This document shows positions 58,802 through 64,000 of a DNA stretch of 64,000 nt, in pieces. The translations under genes and the position numbers were made by a program. Source of the DNA: Colwellia sp. C1TZA3 (GTDB taxonomy: Bacteria > Pseudomonadota > Gammaproteobacteria > Enterobacterales > Alteromonadaceae); the NCBI RefSeq assembly GCF_007954265.1, contig NZ_VOLS01000009.1, forward strand, positions 31,442 through 95,441, read 5' to 3'. Under the pieces are notes generated by a model. It saw only the letters and a program-made list of their open reading frames with translations, did no database searches and was not told where the DNA came from. Numbering within the stretch: the first letter of the stretch is position 1; every line of letters begins with the position of its first letter.

Positions 58802-58877
58802 TGGCTCCTCAACCTGGACTTGAACCAGGGACAAACGGATTAACAGTCCGTTGCTCTACCAACTGAGCTATTGAGGA
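58802..58877 (-). tRNA. tRNA-Asn (anticodon GTT), copy 2
   Basis: 76 bases with CCA encoded, T-arm CCTGGTTCAAGTCCAGG. The compensated T-stem change relative to its two neighbours suggests gene conversion or mixed ancestry among the copies. Confidence 0.96.
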
Positions 58878-58947
58878 ATTGTTCTTTATTCTACTATTTT
58901 TAACTACAACCGCTAACAATTTACTTGATAGCCATTATTTAATAATT

Positions 58948-59023
58948 TGGCTCCTCAACTTGGACTTGAACCAAGGACAAACGGATTAACAGTCCGTTGC
59001 TCTACCAACTGAGCTATTGAGGA
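58948..59023 (-). tRNA. tRNA-Asn (anticodon GTT), copy 1 (promoter-proximal)
   Basis: 76 bases with CCA encoded; T-arm CTTGGTTCAAGTCCAAG, same as copy 3. The spacers between copies share GCTAGCAAT- or GCTAACAAT-like text and GATAGCCATTATTTAAT, showing tandem duplication of gene plus spacer. Confidence 0.96.
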
Positions 59024-59211
59024 ATTGTTTTGAAAGCCGCTAGTGGCTAACGGGGCCGAATACTAAAGGCCGCATGTCATACTGTCAACACAAAAGTTAT
59101 AAAAAAATCATTTTATTGCTCGTTTGCTCAAATTGCAGGCATTGTTGATAACATTCCTTCATTTTATGATGAATAAACACTCAGCACTGAAAATGACAAC
59201 TAAAAACAGAG

Positions 59212-59234
59212 TTATCCACTTTATCTGTGGATAA
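59212..59234. promoter_or_regulatory. Inverted pair of DnaA boxes
   Basis: TTATCCACT (59212-59220) faces TGTGGATAA (59226-59234, whose complement is the perfect box TTATCCACA). The arms AGTTATCCAC / GTGGATAACT form a 10-bp inverted repeat with a 7-base centre. It could bind DnaA or simply form a hairpin. Confidence 0.5.
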
Positions 59235-59253
59235 CTATGTGAGTTAAAGTGTA

Positions 59254-59272
59254 CGTTTACGTAAGGTAAACG
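59254..59272. repeat. Small inverted repeat CGTTTAC / GTAAACG
   Basis: Seven-base arms with a 5-base centre, about 300 bases before the MATE gene. A possible operator; no family recognised. Confidence 0.35.
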
Positions 59273-59578
59273 GTAGAATGGGGCTTGTAGTCAAGTATAG
59301 TTTTATATAGCTAAGTTTAAATGTTATTTAATAACAAGTGGTTATCCTGATATCGTCGTGTTTTTGTCCATGCTCGTGTGTTTTTTGTGCAAGAGTGATG
59401 TTTTATACATTTTTGGTGTTTTCTGCACAGAGCGGCATAGTCTATTTTATTTCAGGTATATTATTTTTTCTTCAAGTTGTTACATTATTATCTGAAATAA
59501 AATATATACGTAGCGAGACCGATCACGATCTTTTACAATAGCAGGTGTATTCGACTTATCACTTACGTTCAAAAATTA

Positions 59579-60952
59579 ATGATTAAGACTAAAAATATTC
59601 ACCAAATAAATTTACTTGAAGATCCCGTAGGTCCAACGTTAAAAACAATGACTGTGCCGATGATTTATGGCCTGATTTTATTGATGACCTTTAATTTAGT
59701 TGACACTTTTTTTGTTGGGTTATTGGGCACAGAGCCCTTAGCTGCGATTAGTTTTACTTTTCCTATTACCTTTACCGTGATCAGTCTAACTATAGGCTTA
59801 GGCATAGGTACGTCAGCCGTTATTGCAAAAGCGCTAGGTAAAGGTGACAAAGTGTCGGCAAAAAACCTAGCAACCAGCGCATTATATTTGTCAGCCATTA
59901 TTGTCGGTATGCTTGCGGTTATCGGTTATTTGCTGATTGACCAAACTTTTTTACTTTTAGGGGCTAGCGAAGCACTGCTGCCTTTAATTCATCAATATAT
60001 GGATCTCTGGTTTTTAGGTTGCATTTGTTTAATCGGTCCGATGATAGGTAACGCTATTTTGCGTGCTAATGGCGATACTAAAACACCTAGTATAATTATG
60101 GGTAGCGCCGGCTTAATAAATGCCGTATTAGATCCTATTTTTATTTTTGGTTTTGGTCCCGTACCTGCTATGGGTATTGAAGGTGCTGCCATTGCTACCT
60201 TAATATCTTGGCTATTTGGTTTAGGCTATGTTTTATATATTTTAGCGATTAAACGCGGTTTAATTCACAGCCACTTAATGACTATTAAGGACTTTATTTA
60301 TTCGGCACGTGGTATTTTGCATATTGGCTTGCCTGCTGCGGGCGCAAATATGTTAACACCGGCTGCCTCCGCAGTATTAACCGCTATCGTAGCCAATTAT
60401 GGCGCATCAGCCGTAGCTGCTTTTGGGGTGGGATCAAGAATTGAATCTATTGCCTGTTTGTTGGTGTTAGCGCTGTCGATGACCTTACCCCCCTTTATCA
60501 GTCAAAACCTTGGTGCTGGTAACATGAAGCGTGTTGAAGACGGCTACAAAACCTCAATTAAATTTGTTTTAGGCTTTCAGGTGCTTGTTTATGTTGTACT
60601 CGTGTTAGCTGCGCCGTTTATTGCCGACGTGTTTTCTAAAGAGCAAGCGGTTGCCGATATTATTAAACTTTTTATTTGGATTTTACCGTTAGGCTATGGC
60701 TTTCAAGGCGTTATTATATTAACAAACTCATCATTTAACGCACTGCACAGGCCTATAGTTGCGCTGGTGTTAAGTGTTATTCGTTTATTTATTTGTTATG
60801 TGCCGTTAGCTTATATTGGTAGTTTATGGTTTGGTATAGAAGGCTTTTTTATAGGAGCTTTACTTGGAAATGTGGTGATGGCGGCTATTTCTTATGGTTT
60901 GTTTAACAAGCAATGTGAAAAAGATCGTGTCACGGTAGAGGTTATTACTTAA
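59579..60952 (+). CDS. MATE family efflux transporter
   Basis: 457 residues, about 12 helices in two MATE halves. [36 protein letters not shown] near the start and [28 protein letters not shown] in the second half fit the MATE group that includes VcmN-like and MepA-like proteins. Distinct from the NorM at 15165. Substrate unknown. The last base of its stop is shared with the uvrB ATG, so both genes are likely on one mRNA. Confidence 0.88.
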   Translation: MIKTKNIHQINLLEDPVGPTLKTMTVPMIYGLILLMTFNLVDTFFVGLLGTEPLAAISFTFPITFTVISLTIGLGIGTSAVIAKALGKGDKVSAKNLATSALYLSAIIVGMLAVIGYLLIDQTFLLLGASEALLPLIHQYMDLWFLGCICLIGPMIGNAILRANGDTKTPSIIMGSAGLINAVLDPIFIFGFGPVPAMGIEGAAIATLISWLFGLGYVLYILAIKRGLIHSHLMTIKDFIYSARGILHIGLPAAGANMLTPAASAVLTAIVANYGASAVAAFGVGSRIESIACLLVLALSMTLPPFISQNLGAGNMKRVEDGYKTSIKFVLGFQVLVYVVLVLAAPFIADVFSKEQAVADIIKLFIWILPLGYGFQGVIILTNSSFNALHRPIVALVLSVIRLFICYVPLAYIGSLWFGIEGFFIGALLGNVVMAAISYGLFNKQCEKDRVTVEVIT

Positions 60953-62952
60953 TGAAAGCGTTGAAAATACATTCAGATTATACGCCTAGTGGCGATCAAC
61001 CTACGGCAATCGCAAAATTGCTCGATGGTATTGACTCAGGTTTAGCACATCAAACATTATTAGGGGTAACCGGCTCAGGTAAAACCTATACCATCGCCAA
61101 TGTTATTGAAAAGCTCAATCGGCCCACCATGATGTTAGCGCCAAATAAAACCTTGGCAGCCCAATTATATGGTGAAATGAAAGATTTCTTTCCTGATAAC
61201 GCCGTAGAGTACTTTGTTTCTTATTATGACTACTATCAACCAGAAGCCTATGTGCCAACAACCGATACTTTTATCGAAAAAGACGCCTCGATCAATGAAC
61301 ATATTGAGCAAATGCGCTTATCAGCAACCAAATCACTATTAGAGCGAAAAGACGTCATTATTATCGCCTCTGTTTCAGCAATTTATGGTCTGGGTGATCC
61401 CGAGTCCTATTTGAAAATGATGTTGCATATCAGTGTTGGCGACATTATTAATCAGCGTGACATTTTAAGGCGCTTAGCTGAATTACAATATGCACGTAAT
61501 GACATGGCATTTCAGCGCGCAACTTATCGTGTGCGTGGTGATGTTATTGATATTTTCCCGGCTGAATCAGACCGCATGGCCTTGCGCATTGAGTTATTTG
61601 ATGAAGAAATTGAGCGTATCAGCATATTTGACCCACTAACCGGCGCTGTTGATCGCACGGTTGCTCGCGTCACTATTTATCCTAAAACTCATTACGCAAC
61701 ACCACGTGAAAAAATAGTAGCCGCGGTTGAAAAAATAAAAATTGAATTAAAAGATAGAGCGACTCAACTTAAAGAAAACAACAAACTGATTGAAGAACAG
61801 CGCATAGTACAACGTACTCAATTTGATATTGAGATGATGACCGAGCTGGGTTACTGCTCAGGCATAGAAAACTATTCGCGCTATTTATCGGGTCGTGGCC
61901 CGGGAGAGGCACCACCAACATTATTTGATTACTTGCCCAGCGATGGCTTGCTGATCATTGACGAGTCACACGTTACCGTGCCGCAAATAGGCGCTATGTA
62001 CAAAGGTGACCGTTCACGCAAAGAAAACCTGGTAGAATATGGCTTTAGACTACCTTCCGCGCTTGATAATCGTCCAATGAAGTTTGAAGAATTTGAAGCA
62101 TTGTCGCCGCAAACCATTTATGTTTCTGCAACGCCAAGCAACTATGAACTTGAAAAGTCAGCAGGTGAAATTGCTGAACAGGTTGTGCGACCAACTGGAC
62201 TGCTTGACCCAATCATAGAAGTTCGCCCAGTTGACACACAAGTTGATGATCTGCTGTCTGAAATTCGCAAACGAGTGAAGATTGATGAAAGAGTTTTAGC
62301 AACGACATTAACCAAACGTATGGCGGAAGACTTAACCGATTATTTAGACGAACACCAAGTTAAAGCTCGTTACTTACATTCCGATGTTGATACCGTTGAA
62401 CGGGTAGAAATTATCCGAGATTTTCGTTTAGGAAAATTTGATGTGCTAGTCGGTATCAACTTACTGCGTGAAGGTTTAGATATGCCAGAAGTTTCCCTAG
62501 TGGCCATTCTTGATGCTGATAAAGAAGGCTTTTTGCGCTCAGAACGTTCACTTATTCAAACCATTGGGCGAGCGGCACGTAATATTAATGGCCGCGCGAT
62601 TCTCTATGCTGGGCGCATCACCGGCTCAATGCGCAAAGCGATTGATGAAACCGACCGGCGTCGCGTTAAACAGCATCAATACAATCTTGATAACAACATT
62701 ACCCCACGTGGTGTCAGACGTCATATTTCTGATGTAATGGACCTTGATGGTGGTAAAACCCGGGCAGCAGCAGCACTAAAAGCGGCCGAGCCGGCTTCAG
62801 AATATGAAACCTACACAACTAAACAAATTGATGCCAAAGTAAAAGAATTAGAAACAACCATGTTTAATCATGCGCAAAACTTAGAGTTTGAATTAGCCGC
62901 GTCAGTACGAGATAAAATTGCCAAATTACGCGATTTACAGTTGGCGACTTAG
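60952..62952 (+). CDS. uvrB: Excinuclease ABC subunit B
   Basis: 666 residues (E. coli 673). Walker [11 protein letters not shown] (near 39-48), beta-hairpin block [12 protein letters not shown], helicase motifs [14 protein letters not shown] and [28 protein letters not shown], and a C-terminal UvrC-binding UVR motif ([24 protein letters not shown]). It verifies damage and hands it to UvrC. ATG 60952 overlaps the MATE stop (TAATG). No LexA box of the CTGT-N8-ACAG type was seen upstream of either gene. Confidence 0.97.
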   Translation: MKALKIHSDYTPSGDQPTAIAKLLDGIDSGLAHQTLLGVTGSGKTYTIANVIEKLNRPTMMLAPNKTLAAQLYGEMKDFFPDNAVEYFVSYYDYYQPEAYVPTTDTFIEKDASINEHIEQMRLSATKSLLERKDVIIIASVSAIYGLGDPESYLKMMLHISVGDIINQRDILRRLAELQYARNDMAFQRATYRVRGDVIDIFPAESDRMALRIELFDEEIERISIFDPLTGAVDRTVARVTIYPKTHYATPREKIVAAVEKIKIELKDRATQLKENNKLIEEQRIVQRTQFDIEMMTELGYCSGIENYSRYLSGRGPGEAPPTLFDYLPSDGLLIIDESHVTVPQIGAMYKGDRSRKENLVEYGFRLPSALDNRPMKFEEFEALSPQTIYVSATPSNYELEKSAGEIAEQVVRPTGLLDPIIEVRPVDTQVDDLLSEIRKRVKIDERVLATTLTKRMAEDLTDYLDEHQVKARYLHSDVDTVERVEIIRDFRLGKFDVLVGINLLREGLDMPEVSLVAILDADKEGFLRSERSLIQTIGRAARNINGRAILYAGRITGSMRKAIDETDRRRVKQHQYNLDNNITPRGVRRHISDVMDLDGGKTRAAAALKAAEPASEYETYTTKQIDAKVKELETTMFNHAQNLEFELAASVRDKIAKLRDLQLAT

Positions 62953-62988
62953 CGGGTGATAAAGCAATATTTATAAGGTTAATTATTC

Positions 62989-63015
62989 AATACCTATGTT
63001 AGCTGCATAGGTATT
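62989..63015 (+). terminator. Hairpin after uvrB
   Basis: Perfect 10-bp stem AATACCTATG / CATAGGTATT, loop of 7 bases. No T-run follows, so termination is uncertain. Confidence 0.5.
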
Positions 63016-63098
63016 AATACTGACTGTAAAAATAACCAAGGCAACATAATTACCCGCAGGCCCTCTGTTGCCTTTACATGGGCCAATACAAACTTAAT

Positions 63099-63876
63099 GT
63101 AGGTTGGGTTTCAGCCCATCAAGTTAAATGAAATTTAACCATTTTCGGTACAAATACAGATCAACAAAATAATACTCGCAACAAGTATTTTGCGCCCCAT
63201 TAGGTTAATCGTCCGCTAAACAGTTGACGGACTAAAGTCCGACCTACAAAAAACTGTCAACGTGAGATTATCAGCCAACACAAGTTATCAGCTGTAGGCC
63301 CCGTTTAGGTTGGACTTCAGTCCATCAAGTTAAATGAAATTTAACCGGTTCAACATAAATACTAAAGGCCAACCGACAAAAAAGTTTTTGCAACAAATAT
63401 TTTGCGCCCTATTAGGTTAATCGCCCGCTAAAAAGTTGACGGACTAAAGTCCGACCTACAAAGAAACTGTCAACGTGAGATTATCAGCCAACACAAGTTA
63501 TCAGCTGTAGGCCCCGTGTAGGTTGGACTTCAGTCCATCAAGTTAAATGAAATTTAACCGGTTCAACATAATTACTAAAGCCCAACCGACAAAATAATAC
63601 TCGCAACAAATATTTTGCGCCCTATTAGGTTAATCGCCCGCTAAAAAGTTGACGGACTAAAGTCCGACCTACAAAGAAACTGTCAACGTGAGATTATCAG
63701 GAAACACAAGTTATCAGCTGTAGGCCATGTGTAGGTTGGACTTCAGTCCATCAAGTTAAATGAAATTTAACCGTCTCAACATAAATGCTAAAGGCCAACC
63801 GATAAAATAATACTCACAACAAATGTTTTGCGTCCCATTAGGCTAATCGCCCGCTAAACAGTTGACGGACTAAAGT
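63099..63876. repeat. Second REP-like array, irregular units of about 200-225 bp
   Basis: Units join a GGACTTCAGTCC hairpin headed by GTAGGTT to an opposite GGACTAAAGTCC hairpin headed by GTTGAC. CTGTCAACGTGAGATTATCA occurs at 63254, 63477 and 63680. Spacers differ from those of the 28675 array, but hairpins are the same family. No gene was seen here. Confidence 0.78.
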
Positions 63877-64000
63877 CTGAGGAATCCCCACAAGTTTAAC
63901 GAGTAAGCGCTTGATATCTGGTAATATGTTAATCACCACAAAAAACAAATAAACCAAATACAAGCGCTATGCCTACATTATCAGACTTATTCTCTTCCAA
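63877..64000. mobile_element. Left end of an insertion sequence interrupting a REP-like hairpin
   Basis: The repeat text breaks off after GACTAAAGTC at 63877, where sister copies continue CGACCTAC. The new sequence begins CTGAGGAATCCCC, 12 of 13 bases like the IS10 end (CTGATGAATCCCC) as I remember it, then leads to an open frame. The IS4-family label is tentative because the element leaves the window. Confidence 0.55.
63968..64000 (+). CDS. N-terminus of a probable transposase, cut by the window edge
   Basis: ATG 63968 opens MPTLSDLFSS and runs off the end. It lies about 90 bases inside the putative insertion sequence. GCGCTTG at 63907 and CAAGCGC at 63960 flank the leader as an inverted repeat. 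Too short to assign a family. Confidence 0.4.

Noticed and set aside
59338..59541. 67-codon hydrophobic frame upstream of the MATE gene
   Set aside because: GTG start without a ribosome site, cysteine-rich text from T-rich DNA, and no recognisable family.
59030..59578. LexA (SOS) box for uvrB
   Set aside because: No CTGT-N8-ACAG match was found in this upstream gap.

Overview
The window reads as chromosome of a marine gammaproteobacterium of the Alteromonadales, most like Colwellia or Thalassotalea. This genus-level call is an inference from protein resemblance, AT-rich DNA, conserved neighbourhoods (thrS-infC-rpmI-rplT, pheS-pheT-ihfA, tesA/ybbA-ybbP, norM/ribE, ccoNOQP-ccoH-ccoI-ccoS-fnr-uspE) and abundant small palindromic repeats. 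It is mostly core genome with repeats packed between genes. No phage, plasmid, CRISPR or rRNA genes were seen.

Layout. 0-3.4 kb: mrp, dcd, yvcK. 3.7-4.8 kb: a tRNA operon (Ala-GGC and four Glu-TTC) with a textbook promoter and terminator. 4.8-5.6 kb: repeats. 5.7-12.5 kb: a Kef-type antiporter with tesA, divergent from ybbA-ybbP, then an AI-2E-type permease. 12.7-14.8 kb: a DUF2947-like protein and a leucine-rich-repeat/protein-kinase fusion. 14.9-23.3 kb: tRNA-Val, norM/ribE, a CPXCG protein, ferredoxin, a flavoprotein, a START-like protein and a GGDEF-EAL protein. 23.7-28.5 kb: thrS-infC-rpmI-rplT and purC. 28.7-29.3 kb: a REP-like array. 29.4-35.4 kb: NtrC box-glnK-amtB, then pheS-pheT-ihfA. 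35.5-40.6 kb: DUF2937, an Atm1-like ABC exporter, DUF1415, a membrane protein and a Bax-like glucosaminidase. 40.7-41.3 kb: nested MITE-like repeats. 41.3-50.7 kb: uspE, fnr, cbb3 maturation genes and ccoNOQP with an FNR box. 51.2-56 kb: a lipoprotein, a LysE-type exporter and a four-gene cassette (periplasmic thioredoxin, DUF4266, DUF3570, ApbE). 56.5-58.1 kb: M28 peptidase. 58.4-59 kb: three tRNA-Asn genes and two broken ones. 59.6-63 kb: MATE transporter and uvrB. 63.1-64 kb: a REP-like array cut by the end of an insertion sequence.

How the genes work together. The largest functional block is microaerobic respiration: the cbb3 oxidase subunits, their copper and assembly factors, and the FNR regulator with a perfect FNR site upstream of ccoN. 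glnK-amtB is a nitrogen-scarcity unit with a good NtrC site. The translation genes carry two recognisable control signals: a hairpin before thrS that mimics the tRNA-Thr anticodon arm, and an AUU start for infC.

The best candidate for an undescribed system is the thioredoxin-DUF4266-DUF3570-ApbE cassette. The DUF3570 predicted outer-membrane barrel carries an N-terminal DSLTGAS motif close to the ApbE flavinylation consensus. The small DUF4266 lipoprotein ends in a Gly-rich Cys-Gly-Cys-Asn tail. Together they suggest an envelope redox device, although the encoded ApbE shows no signal peptide.
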